Below are positions 24,270 through 32,202 of a DNA stretch of 64,000 bases, piece by piece. How positions within the stretch are numbered: the stretch's first letter is position 1; every line of letters starts with the position of its first letter. The stretch spans positions 1 to 64,000 of the forward strand of contig JAAYDC010000009.1 of the NCBI GenBank assembly GCA_012729455.1, given 5' to 3'. The position numbers and the translations under genes are program-made. Below the pieces are notes generated by a model. That model saw only the letters and a program-made list of their open reading frames with translations. It was not told where the DNA came from and did not search any database. This DNA is from Chloroflexota bacterium. Lineage in GTDB: Bacteria > Chloroflexota > Anaerolineae > UBA1429.

Positions 24270-26009
24270 ATGAAGCGATTCAAGTGGTTATGGCTGGTGC
24301 TGGCGATCGCCCTGGTGGTGTCGCCGGTGCTGGTCTCGTGCACGCCGGCGGCAACCGCGGTGCCAGAGGCTACTGCTGCCCCTAAAGAAGAGGCAACTAA
24401 GGCTCCCGATGCTGAACCGACGGCAGAGGAAGTTGTCGAGGTCGAAGTAACCGAGGAAGCTGCCAAGGAACTGGAAGGCACGATTGTGATCAGCTTCCAG
24501 TCGACCGACAAGCAGACCTGGGAAGCTGTGGCTGAGGCGTACGAAAAGCTCAACCCCAAGGTTGATGTACGCGTCGAGCTCAAACCCGGCGAGGGTTATC
24601 AGGAATGGATCCGCGCGCAGTTCGCCACCGGTGCCCCCGAGGCCAGCCTGGTGAACGCCAACGTGGTGGCTGACCTGCTCAACGCCAAAAAGTTCCTTGA
24701 CCTGGCTCCGTATCTGGACAAAATCAGCCCATATACCAACAAGCCGTGGCGCGAGGATATGGACGAGGGCGCGATCCGCAACATGACGGATCCGATCGAA
24801 GGCCGTATCAACGTGTTGAACCTGGAGACCGTACAGGTCCTTTGGTTCTATAACAAAGAGATCTTTGACAAGGTTGGCATCACCGACGTGCCGTCGCAGC
24901 CGACTTGGTCGCAGTTCATTGGCTGGTGCCAGACCCTCAAGGATGCTGGTTACATCCCGTTGGCTATCGAAGGTGACGCAAGAAGCTTCTGGGAAATGCG
25001 TGTTGGCTGGTTGATGCGTATGTACGCCGACCAGTACACCCGTCACGAGGCCGACTTGGTGCGCTGCCAGCCGGGCGACTATTGCTTCCGTGAGGGGATT
25101 GACGACAAGTGGGTGTACGACCCCACCGATCCTCATAACGACGACAACACCTTTATCACGTTCAACGGCGTGCGCCAGATGGCTGCCTTCTACAACGGCG
25201 AGCAGCGTGTTGATTCGCCGCAGTGGAAAGCCATCTATGAGAACCTGGCCCAACTGCTTGGCCCCATGACCGAGCCCGGCTGGATCGGCGTTACGGACGC
25301 CCAGCCGCTCTTCCTGACGCAGCAAGCTGCGATCTGGCTGGACGGCGCCTGGTTCTTTACCAGCTTTGAGAAAAACATCAAGCAGCTGGCCGAGGGCACC
25401 TATGGTGTCACCGAGGGCGAGCCCACCCCGACGCCAATCCCTGGCGCGGCGCAGGCGACCGTCTTTGAACTCGGTACATTTAACAACCCGTCGATGGAAG
25501 GCGAATTGGTAGATGCTCCGGCTCGTACCATCGAGGTCAACATCGGCTTCTGGGGTATCCCCAAGAAGGATCAGGCGCAGAACGACCTCGAAGTTGACTT
25601 TTTGATGTTTGTTACCAGCCCCGAAGGTTACTCGATCTATCTCCAGAACAAGCTGGATCCCGAGAACCTGAACGGCGGTATCTCTGGTCCTCCGATCGTC
25701 AAGAACGTCGACCTGCCCAGCCCGTACAAAGAGCGTTTCGCCAACGTCCAGCTGATCGGTAACACCGAAAAGGCTACCGCTGGCACCTATCGCTCCCGCG
25801 GTCTGAACGACTATCAGCCGATGGTGCGTGAGTGGACTGACCTCGCTCAGCAGTACTTCCAGGGCGAGATCACCATTGACAAGTTCCTGGCGGATTACCA
25901 GGCCTCCCTCACCAACCTGTTCCCGCAGATGGTTACCGACCACCTGCGTTGGCAGGGTGGGCTGGACGCCTTGAAGACGCCCGAAAAGAAACCCGAAGTT
26001 ATCGAGTAA
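24270..26009 (+). CDS. Importer 1 solute-binding lipoprotein A
   Basis: A 579-residue family 1 extracellular solute-binding protein, longer than the usual ~430. The lipobox L-V-S-C gives Cys24; residues 25-75 are an E/A/P/T-rich tether. The binding domain starts GTIVISFQSTDKQTWEAVAEAYEKLNP. DDKWVYDPTDPHNDD and GDARSFWEMRVGWLMRMYADQY form an extra insertion relative to shorter relatives. The final repeat of W/Y/F residues (DHLRWQGGLDAL) is typical. GGAGGAAG precedes ATG 24270; the ATG at 24258 is part of that site. The gene is followed by a perfect hairpin and then the permeases. It is closely similar to the protein encoded at 29243-30979. Confidence 0.93.
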   Translation: MKRFKWLWLVLAIALVVSPVLVSCTPAATAVPEATAAPKEEATKAPDAEPTAEEVVEVEVTEEAAKELEGTIVISFQSTDKQTWEAVAEAYEKLNPKVDVRVELKPGEGYQEWIRAQFATGAPEASLVNANVVADLLNAKKFLDLAPYLDKISPYTNKPWREDMDEGAIRNMTDPIEGRINVLNLETVQVLWFYNKEIFDKVGITDVPSQPTWSQFIGWCQTLKDAGYIPLAIEGDARSFWEMRVGWLMRMYADQYTRHEADLVRCQPGDYCFREGIDDKWVYDPTDPHNDDNTFITFNGVRQMAAFYNGEQRVDSPQWKAIYENLAQLLGPMTEPGWIGVTDAQPLFLTQQAAIWLDGAWFFTSFEKNIKQLAEGTYGVTEGEPTPTPIPGAAQATVFELGTFNNPSMEGELVDAPARTIEVNIGFWGIPKKDQAQNDLEVDFLMFVTSPEGYSIYLQNKLDPENLNGGISGPPIVKNVDLPSPYKERFANVQLIGNTEKATAGTYRSRGLNDYQPMVREWTDLAQQYFQGEITIDKFLADYQASLTNLFPQMVTDHLRWQGGLDALKTPEKKPEVIE

Positions 26010-26020
26010 CGAGTTATACG

Positions 26021-26050
26021 ATCGTCCGGAGCCATAAGGCTCCGGACGAT
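26021..26050 (+). terminator. Hairpin between binding protein and permeases
   Basis: ATCGTCCGGAGCC (26021-26033) pairs perfectly with GGCTCCGGACGAT (26038-26050) around an ATAA loop. The tail TTATCTATT is a weak U-tract. It probably acts as a partial terminator or mRNA-stabilising hairpin, giving more binding protein than permease. Confidence 0.75.
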
Positions 26051-26078
26051 TTATCTATTGAAGTAAGGGAGCTATGCG

Positions 26079-28091
26079 ATGCATCCAAAGACCCTGAAGC
26101 TAGGCAGCAAGCTGCTGGTGGTGCTGGTCAGTGCCGCTCTTGTACTCTTGTTGGTACTCCCCGTTGCAGCAGCCGGCCCCCTGGGTTGGACCCACGAGGC
26201 GAGCGATACGATCTTTACCATCTCGGGTTCAGCGGATGGCACGCGGGTCGTAGTTGGCTCGCGCGATAACGTGGTTACAGTGTATGACGAGGCCGGTAAC
26301 GAACTGTGGAACTTTACCGCAGGGAACTCGGTGACTGGGGTTGCCATGTCGGCCGACGGACAGTTTGTCGCGGTCGTCAGTATGGACCGCAACGCGCGAC
26401 TCTTTGACGCCGAAGGCAACATGCTGTGGGAATACCGTGCCAGCTTTCCCCTTTCGGCCACAGCCATTAGCGATGATGGCAGCTATGTGTCGGTAGCCTC
26501 GGTCGAAGGCCGCCATCTTCTCTTGATTGATAAAGAAGGCAAGCTCGTTTGGGATAAAAACTTGTCGGTGCCCATCGAGTCTACCGCTATGTATGGCACG
26601 GGCGAGAAAACCAGGGTGTTAGCCGGCACGCGTGACTCCAAGGTCTTTTTGTTCAATCTGGCTGGCGACGAGCTCTTTCGCAAGCAGCTTGACGATGTGG
26701 TCAATGGCATCAGCGTCAACCGCAGCGGTGCGACGATTGTTGCCGGTCTGGATGACGGCCGTGTGATTGCCATCAACGGCGGTAATGCTCAGGTCAAGTG
26801 GGAATATAACGCACGCGGCAGCCAGCTGGAGCGTATTCGCTCCGTCTCGATCAGTGCTGATGGCCAAGTGGTGGTCGCCGGCGTCTCTAACGGCGATGTG
26901 CTGGTGTTGACGGGTGATGGTACCCTCAAGCAGACTATCAAGAACGCCGGAGACGACACCAAAGCCGCTTACATCTCGCGCAACGGCGAGGTGCTCATGT
27001 ATGGCGGCAGCCTCAAAACCATGCACGTATCCAACCTTGCCGACCAGGCGGCAGCCGCTACCCAGAAACAGCAGACCTCGACAGTGCTTATCGTCGTTGC
27101 AGTTGTGATCGTGGTAGTGCTGCTGGTGGGAGGATACCTCGCAGTGCGCTACACCCCGTGGGGCGCCAAGCTCTGGCATACTACCAGCCAGCCAGCACGC
27201 CATCTGATCCGCGAAATATGGCGCGCCAAGACCTCTTATCTCTTTTTGGTGCCGACCTTTGCCCTGCTGGCGATTTTTAATTATTATCCGGCGTTTTCTG
27301 GGCTGTGGCACGGTTTTACGCGTTGGACGCCCGGTTTGCGCGCCCAATGGGTCGGTTTGGACAACTATATCGCAGCCTTCAAGAACCCTTATTTGCGCGT
27401 CGGCATTGGCAATGCTGTTATTCTGATCATCACCGGCTATTTAAAGCTGCTCATGCCGTTGACCGTAGCGGAGTTGATCTTTAACCTGCGTTCGGCCAAG
27501 CTGCAGTATTTCCTGCGCACGGCTTATGTGATCCCGCTGATTGTGCCGGGCGTAGTGGGCATCCTGATGTGGGTCAACATCTACGACCCGAACTATGGTC
27601 TGCTCAACAAGACGCTCGAGGCTTTGGGATTGGAGAGCTGGATCCGCGTCTGGTTGGGTGACCCGGAAATTGCGCTGCGTTCTATCATCTTTATGGGCTT
27701 TCCGTGGATCGGTGCCTTTCCGCTCCTGTTGTTCTATGGCGGGTTGATCACCATACCGACCGACCTGTTCGACGCCGCCAAAGTGGATGGCGCGAACTTT
27801 TGGCAGCGCTTTATCCACATCGACCTGCCGCTTTTGATGTCGCCGATCCGCACCCTGGTGATCCTCGGGTTTATCGGTGGTGTGCAGTCGTTCGAAAGCG
27901 TGTTTTTAACCACCATGGGCGGACCAGGGCATGTCACCTATGTGCCTGCCTTGGAGCTCTATTTCCAGGCGACCACCTTTAACCGCATGGGGATGGCATC
28001 GGCTATCGGTACTCTGCTCTTTATCGTGATTATGGCCGGCACGATCTTTAACCTGCGCTATGTGCGCGGTTCGACGGAATACCAGGCGTAA
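26079..28091 (+). CDS. Beta-propeller fused to ABC sugar permease
   Basis: A 670-residue fusion. Residues 11-31 are a signal/anchor helix. Residues ~34-325 form a seven-bladed WD40/PQQ-like propeller with repeats such as VVTVYDEAGNELWNF, NARLFDAEGNMLWEY, HLLLIDKEGKLVWDK, KVFLFNLAGDELF and RVIAINGGNAQVKWEY; the opening LGWTHEA strand would close the ring. A second helix (~336-358) returns to the cytoplasm, and residues ~385-670 are a MalF/UgpA-type permease with the EAA loop DLFDAAKVDGANFWQRFIHIDLPL near 560-585. The topology places the propeller outside, next to the binding proteins. Ordinary permeases of this family are about 300 residues. ATG 26079 follows AAGGGAG. The partner permease starts 9 bases after its stop. 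Confidence 0.9.
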   Translation: MHPKTLKLGSKLLVVLVSAALVLLLVLPVAAAGPLGWTHEASDTIFTISGSADGTRVVVGSRDNVVTVYDEAGNELWNFTAGNSVTGVAMSADGQFVAVVSMDRNARLFDAEGNMLWEYRASFPLSATAISDDGSYVSVASVEGRHLLLIDKEGKLVWDKNLSVPIESTAMYGTGEKTRVLAGTRDSKVFLFNLAGDELFRKQLDDVVNGISVNRSGATIVAGLDDGRVIAINGGNAQVKWEYNARGSQLERIRSVSISADGQVVVAGVSNGDVLVLTGDGTLKQTIKNAGDDTKAAYISRNGEVLMYGGSLKTMHVSNLADQAAAATQKQQTSTVLIVVAVVIVVVLLVGGYLAVRYTPWGAKLWHTTSQPARHLIREIWRAKTSYLFLVPTFALLAIFNYYPAFSGLWHGFTRWTPGLRAQWVGLDNYIAAFKNPYLRVGIGNAVILIITGYLKLLMPLTVAELIFNLRSAKLQYFLRTAYVIPLIVPGVVGILMWVNIYDPNYGLLNKTLEALGLESWIRVWLGDPEIALRSIIFMGFPWIGAFPLLLFYGGLITIPTDLFDAAKVDGANFWQRFIHIDLPLLMSPIRTLVILGFIGGVQSFESVFLTTMGGPGHVTYVPALELYFQATTFNRMGMASAIGTLLFIVIMAGTIFNLRYVRGSTEYQA

Positions 28092-28100
28092 GGAGGGATC

Positions 28101-28976
28101 ATGACAGAAGGTGTTTCACGCGCTGGGACGACGACGATCCGTTCAAGCAAAGTGCAGATCAAGCGAGCCATCGGGCAGGGGGTAATCCTGCTGGTGCTGG
28201 CAATCCTGCTGGCGCTCACCATGGTGCCGATCGTCAACATGCTGACAATGTCGCTCAAGGATAACGGCCAGATCTTCGCACGTTTTTGGGCAGCCCCCAA
28301 TCCCTACCGCTGGCGCAACTATGCAAAAGCCTGGGAGGTCATGCGCGGATACATTGCCAATTCGCTGTTGGTTTCGATAAGCGCCATGTTTGGGGTGGTT
28401 TTCCTGGCCTCGATATCGGGCTATGTCTTTGCGCGGCATCGCTTCCCGGGAAAGAACTTTTTATACCTGCTGATTTTGGCGCTGATGATGATCCCGGGCA
28501 TGCTCACGCTGATCCCGTCGTTCATGCTGATCAACGATTTGGGCCTCATCGATACGCGCTGGGCGCTGATCCTGCCGTGGATCTCGGGCGGCCAGGTGTT
28601 TGGTATCCTGATCTGCCGCGGATTTTTCGGCGGTTTGCCCGAGGAGCTCTTTGAGGCGGCGCGCATGGACGGCGCACGCGAGTTTGGGCTCTACTGGAAG
28701 ATCGCGGTGCCATTATCGTGGCCGATCATGGTCACCCTGGCGATCATGAACCTGGTGGGTACCTATAACGACTTTTTGTGGCCGCTCCTGGTGCTGACAA
28801 GCACCAGCAAGCAGGTGGTCTCGGTAGGCTTGCGCGAGTTTAACCAATCGGGTATGACCGACTGGGGACCCCGCATGGCGGCTTATACGATTGCCACTGT
28901 CCCGTTGTTGCTGCTGTTTGCCTTTGGTATGCGCTATTATATCCAGGGTATTACCTCGGGCGCTATCAAAGCCTAG
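28101..28976 (+). CDS. ABC sugar permease (MalG/UgpE type) of importer 1
   Basis: A 291-residue inner-membrane permease with six helices. The cytoplasmic EAA loop ELFEAARMDGAREFGLYWKIAVPLSWP couples to the ATPase. SGYVFARHRFPGKNFLY and MIPGMLTLIPSFMLINDLGLIDT are typical of the MalG branch. AAGGAGG precedes the ATG. It is the partner of the propeller-fused permease. No ATP-binding subunit is encoded nearby, so an MsmK/UgpC-type shared ATPase encoded elsewhere is inferred. Confidence 0.95.
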   Translation: MTEGVSRAGTTTIRSSKVQIKRAIGQGVILLVLAILLALTMVPIVNMLTMSLKDNGQIFARFWAAPNPYRWRNYAKAWEVMRGYIANSLLVSISAMFGVVFLASISGYVFARHRFPGKNFLYLLILALMMIPGMLTLIPSFMLINDLGLIDTRWALILPWISGGQVFGILICRGFFGGLPEELFEAARMDGAREFGLYWKIAVPLSWPIMVTLAIMNLVGTYNDFLWPLLVLTSTSKQVVSVGLREFNQSGMTDWGPRMAAYTIATVPLLLLFAFGMRYYIQGITSGAIKA

Positions 28977-28994
28977 ACTCATCCACAAACGTAC

Positions 28995-29030
28995 AACCCA
29001 GTGCGCTGTTCAAGGTGCACTGGGTTTTTT
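28995..29030 (+). terminator. Intrinsic terminator after importer 1 permeases
   Basis: AACCCAGTGC (28995-29004) pairs with GCACTGGGTT (29017-29026), a 10-bp stem followed by TTTT. It ends the permease transcript before the second binding-protein gene. Confidence 0.9.
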
Positions 29031-29242
29031 GTGCCAAGCCATACGTGTTAAGCCTGCCTGCAGGCCTGATGACGATGACGCCTTGACATCCCGAACATGT
29101 ATGACTAGCCTAGCTTCATCCGTGTTGAAGCTGTTGACACGGTACAACCGGAGAAGTGTACCCATCTGTCCAGATGGTGATAAGGAGGTGTTATAGAAAA
29201 ACGTGGCTCTTGAGTTGATCCTTTTAGTCATAAGGGGGAAAG
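29031..29242 (+). promoter_or_regulatory. Leader of the second binding-protein gene
   Basis: Two TTGACA hexamers lie at 29083-29088 and 29134-29139, 51 bases apart, but neither has a good -10 box at 17 bp. CCATCTG-TC-CAGATGG is a palindrome at about 29162-29177. A strong Shine-Dalgarno sequence AAGGAGGT (29182-29189) has no start codon after it, just as in the leader of the first copy. The true ribosome site, AAGGGGGAA, immediately precedes ATG 29243. Confidence 0.5.
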
Positions 29243-30979
29243 ATGAAACGGATCAAATGGTTATGGATTCTACTGGTCGTTGCCCTGGTAATATCGCCGA
29301 TGCTGGTCTCATGCAAGCCAACGGCAACCGCTGTACCGGAGGCTACTGCTGCCCCTAAAGAAGAGGCAACCAAGGCCCCCGATGCAGAACCGACTGAAGA
29401 AGAAGTTGTCGAAGTCGAAGTAACCGAGGAAGCTGCCAAGGAACTGGAAGGCACGATTGTGATCAGCTTCCAGTCGACCGACAAGCAAACCTGGGAAGCT
29501 GTGGCTGCGGCGTATGAAAAGCTCAACCCTAAGGTTGATGTGCGCGTCGAGCTCAAACCCGGTGAAGGCTATCAGGAGTGGATCCGCGCACAGTTTGCGA
29601 CGGGCAGCCCTGAGGCTAGTTTAGTCAACGCCAACGTGGTAGCCGACCTGATCAATGCCCGCAAATTCCTCGACCTAGCCCCGTATATGGACAAGATCAG
29701 CCCCTATACCAATAAACCATGGCGCGAAGACATGGAAGAGGGTGCAATCCGCAACATGACCGACCCTATAGAGGGGCGCATCGAGGTGTTGAACATTGAG
29801 ACCGTGCAGGTGCTGTGGTTTTATAACAAAGAGATCTTTGACAAGGTAGGGATCACGGATGTCCCGACCCAGCCCACCTGGTCGCAGTTTATCGGCTGGT
29901 GCCAAAAGATCAAAGATGCTGGGTACATCCCGGTAGCGATCGAGGGTGACGCAAGAAGCTTCTGGGAGATGCGCGTCGGCTGGATGATGCGCATGTACGC
30001 TGACCAGTACACCCGCAAGGAATCCGAACTGGTGCGCTGCCAGCCGGGTGACTATTGCTTCCGTGAGGGGATTGACGACAAGTGGGTGTACGACCCGACC
30101 GATCCTCACAACGACGATAGTAACATGATCACCTTTAACGGCGTACGCAAGATGGCGGCTTTTTACAATGGTGAACAGCGCGTCGACGGACCCGAGTTCA
30201 AGGCGATGTACGAAAACCTCGCCCAGCTACTGGGGCCGATGACCGAGCCTGGCTGGATCGGCGTGACGGACGCACTGCCGCTCTTTCTAACCCAACAGGC
30301 AGCCATGTGGCTGGATGGCGGCTGGTTCTTTACCAGCTTTGAGAAAAACATCAAGCAGTTGGCTGAGGGTACCTATGGAGTGACGGAAGGTGAAGCTACC
30401 CCCACTCCGGTGGCCGGTGCCGCTCAGGCGACCGTCTTTGAGCTGGGCACCTTTAACATCCCTTCGATGGAAGGCGAGCTGGTAGACGCACCGGCGCGCA
30501 CTATGGAAGGATACCTGGGCTTCTGGGGTATCCCGAAAAAGGACCAGGCGCAGAACGACCTGGAAGTGGATTTCCTCATGTTTGTAACCAGCCCGGAAGG
30601 GTTTGCCATCTATGTGCAGAACAAACTGGATCCTAATAACCTCAACGGCGGAATCTCTGGTCCGCCGGCGATCCTGAATGTCGAACTGCCAAGCCCCTAC
30701 AAGGAACGCTTCGCCAACATCAAGCTGATTGGCGCGGCCGACCAGGGCCCCGGCGGCTACCGTTCGCGCGGGCTCAACGACTATCAGCCGATGGTGCGCG
30801 AGTGGACCGACCTGGCGCAGCAGTATTTCCAGGGGACGATCACGATCGACGAGTTTCTGACCAAGTATCAGGCATCGCTGGAGAACCTCTTTCCACAGAT
30901 GGTCACCGACCACCTGCGCTGGCAGGGGGGCTTGGACGCTCTGAAGACGCCCGAAAAGAAACCCGAAGTTCTCGAGTAA
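29243..30979 (+). CDS. Importer 1 solute-binding lipoprotein B
   Basis: A 578-residue paralogue of the protein at 24270-26009. It has the same length, the same lipobox (Cys24), the same acidic tether and the same ending DHLRWQGGLDALKTPEKKPEV. Differences are scattered conservative changes (for example YLDKISPYT versus YMDKISPYT, and TIEVNIGFWG versus TMEGYLGFWG). It lies downstream of the permeases behind its own leader and terminator, so it is an independent unit. It probably serves the same permeases with a related or overlapping ligand range; this is inferred. Confidence 0.93.
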   Translation: MKRIKWLWILLVVALVISPMLVSCKPTATAVPEATAAPKEEATKAPDAEPTEEEVVEVEVTEEAAKELEGTIVISFQSTDKQTWEAVAAAYEKLNPKVDVRVELKPGEGYQEWIRAQFATGSPEASLVNANVVADLINARKFLDLAPYMDKISPYTNKPWREDMEEGAIRNMTDPIEGRIEVLNIETVQVLWFYNKEIFDKVGITDVPTQPTWSQFIGWCQKIKDAGYIPVAIEGDARSFWEMRVGWMMRMYADQYTRKESELVRCQPGDYCFREGIDDKWVYDPTDPHNDDSNMITFNGVRKMAAFYNGEQRVDGPEFKAMYENLAQLLGPMTEPGWIGVTDALPLFLTQQAAMWLDGGWFFTSFEKNIKQLAEGTYGVTEGEATPTPVAGAAQATVFELGTFNIPSMEGELVDAPARTMEGYLGFWGIPKKDQAQNDLEVDFLMFVTSPEGFAIYVQNKLDPNNLNGGISGPPAILNVELPSPYKERFANIKLIGAADQGPGGYRSRGLNDYQPMVREWTDLAQQYFQGTITIDEFLTKYQASLENLFPQMVTDHLRWQGGLDALKTPEKKPEVLE

Positions 30980-30990
30980 CCAAAACGAAA

Positions 30991-31022
30991 ACCACCGGAA
31001 TCAGTCGTCTGATTCCGGTGGT
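30991..31022 (+). terminator. Hairpin after second binding-protein gene
   Basis: ACCACCGGAATCAG (30991-31004) pairs perfectly with CTGATTCCGGTGGT (31009-31022) around TCGT. The tail CTTGTGTG is short in T. It separates the binding-protein gene from the convergent aldo/keto reductase gene. Confidence 0.8.
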
Positions 31023-31040
31023 CTTGTGTGCAACCTGCCG

Positions 31041-32147
31041 TTAGCGGGTCAGCGCCTCATCGGCTTCGGCCAGCTGCCGGATAATTTCGATGTTCTGCGG
31101 ACACTTTTGCTCGCACTCGCCGCACTCTAGGCAGGCATCCGCGCGCTTACCCGATACCCCGCGCCATTCATCGTAGGCCTTGCGCGCCACCTCCCACAGG
31201 CCATAGACCTTGGCCTCGTTATACAGCCGGAAGACGTGCGGGATATTGACCTCGTTGGGGCAGGGCATGCAATAGCCGCAGCCAGTACAATACAGGTTGG
31301 CGAGCTCCTTTAAGCGAACGAGGTGCTCGTCGATGACAGCGCGGTCGTCATCGGTAAGCGCCACTGGATCGGAGGCGGTCGCCAGGTTTTCTTCGACCTG
31401 CTGCATGGTGCTCATGCCCGAAAGGGCCACCCCGACGTTGGCATTGGATAGCACAAAGCGCAGCGCCAGCTCCGGCACGCGCTTGACTTGCGGCAACAGC
31501 TCTTCGAGTACCTCCGAGTTGGTGCCCAGGCGTCCGCCGGCGACCGGCCCCATCACCACGACCCCCACGCCCTTTTCGCGGGCATAGGCAATCCCCTCTT
31601 CGAGTGAGCGGTCGAGCATGTTGTACTGCAGGGTGATGCTATCGCCATAGCCGTAATCGATCAGCTTGATCAGGTTTTCGTTGCTATCGTGGAACGAAAA
31701 GCAGATGTGCTTGATCAGCCCCTGGTCCTTTGCGCGTCGCATCCACGTGGAGACGGTATCGCGTGCGTCGGTGGTAAAGCGCTCCCAGTTGAGACCGTGA
31801 TGGTTATAGATGTCGATATAGCTGATCTGCAGGCGCTCAAGAGAGTTCTCAAGGTTGGTCCACCAGGTCTTTTCATCCTTGTATTCGTGGTTTTTGGTCG
31901 AGACCACGATCTTGTCGCGCCAGCCCTTGAGCGCCTCGCCCACGGCGCGCTGACTATCGCCGTTGCAATAGCCCACAGCCGTGTCGATATAGGTGACGCC
32001 GCCTTCAAAGGCGCGGTGAATCATGGGGATTGCCAGCTCACGGTTGACGCGTGCGGCCTCGCCCTCGCCGACCATCGGCAACCTCATGGCGCCAAAGCCC
32101 AGGCGCGAGACGCGGTAACCAGTCTTGCCAAGTGTTGTGTATTGCAT
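31041..32147 (-). CDS. Aldo/keto reductase with C-terminal 4Fe-4S domain
   Basis: A 368-residue oxidoreductase. The N-terminal AKR barrel has the catalytic set Asp55 and Tyr60 (TYIDTAVGY), Lys85 (STKNHEY) and His117 (IYNHHG). The C-terminal 90 residues carry two clusters of cysteines, CTGCGYCMPCPNEV and CLECGECEQKCPQ, for two 4Fe-4S clusters. This is the widespread ferredoxin-type AKR of anaerobes. The substrate may be a sugar or polyol, given the surrounding transporters. CAGGAG lies 12 bases upstream of the ATG. Confidence 0.93.
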   Translation of the reverse strand: MQYTTLGKTGYRVSRLGFGAMRLPMVGEGEAARVNRELAIPMIHRAFEGGVTYIDTAVGYCNGDSQRAVGEALKGWRDKIVVSTKNHEYKDEKTWWTNLENSLERLQISYIDIYNHHGLNWERFTTDARDTVSTWMRRAKDQGLIKHICFSFHDSNENLIKLIDYGYGDSITLQYNMLDRSLEEGIAYAREKGVGVVVMGPVAGGRLGTNSEVLEELLPQVKRVPELALRFVLSNANVGVALSGMSTMQQVEENLATASDPVALTDDDRAVIDEHLVRLKELANLYCTGCGYCMPCPNEVNIPHVFRLYNEAKVYGLWEVARKAYDEWRGVSGKRADACLECGECEQKCPQNIEIIRQLAEADEALTR

Positions 32148-32202
32148 GCTATCAGTAACTCCTGTGGGATGCCGTCAGTATGCCCCAGAAAGACGGCGCT
32201 GG

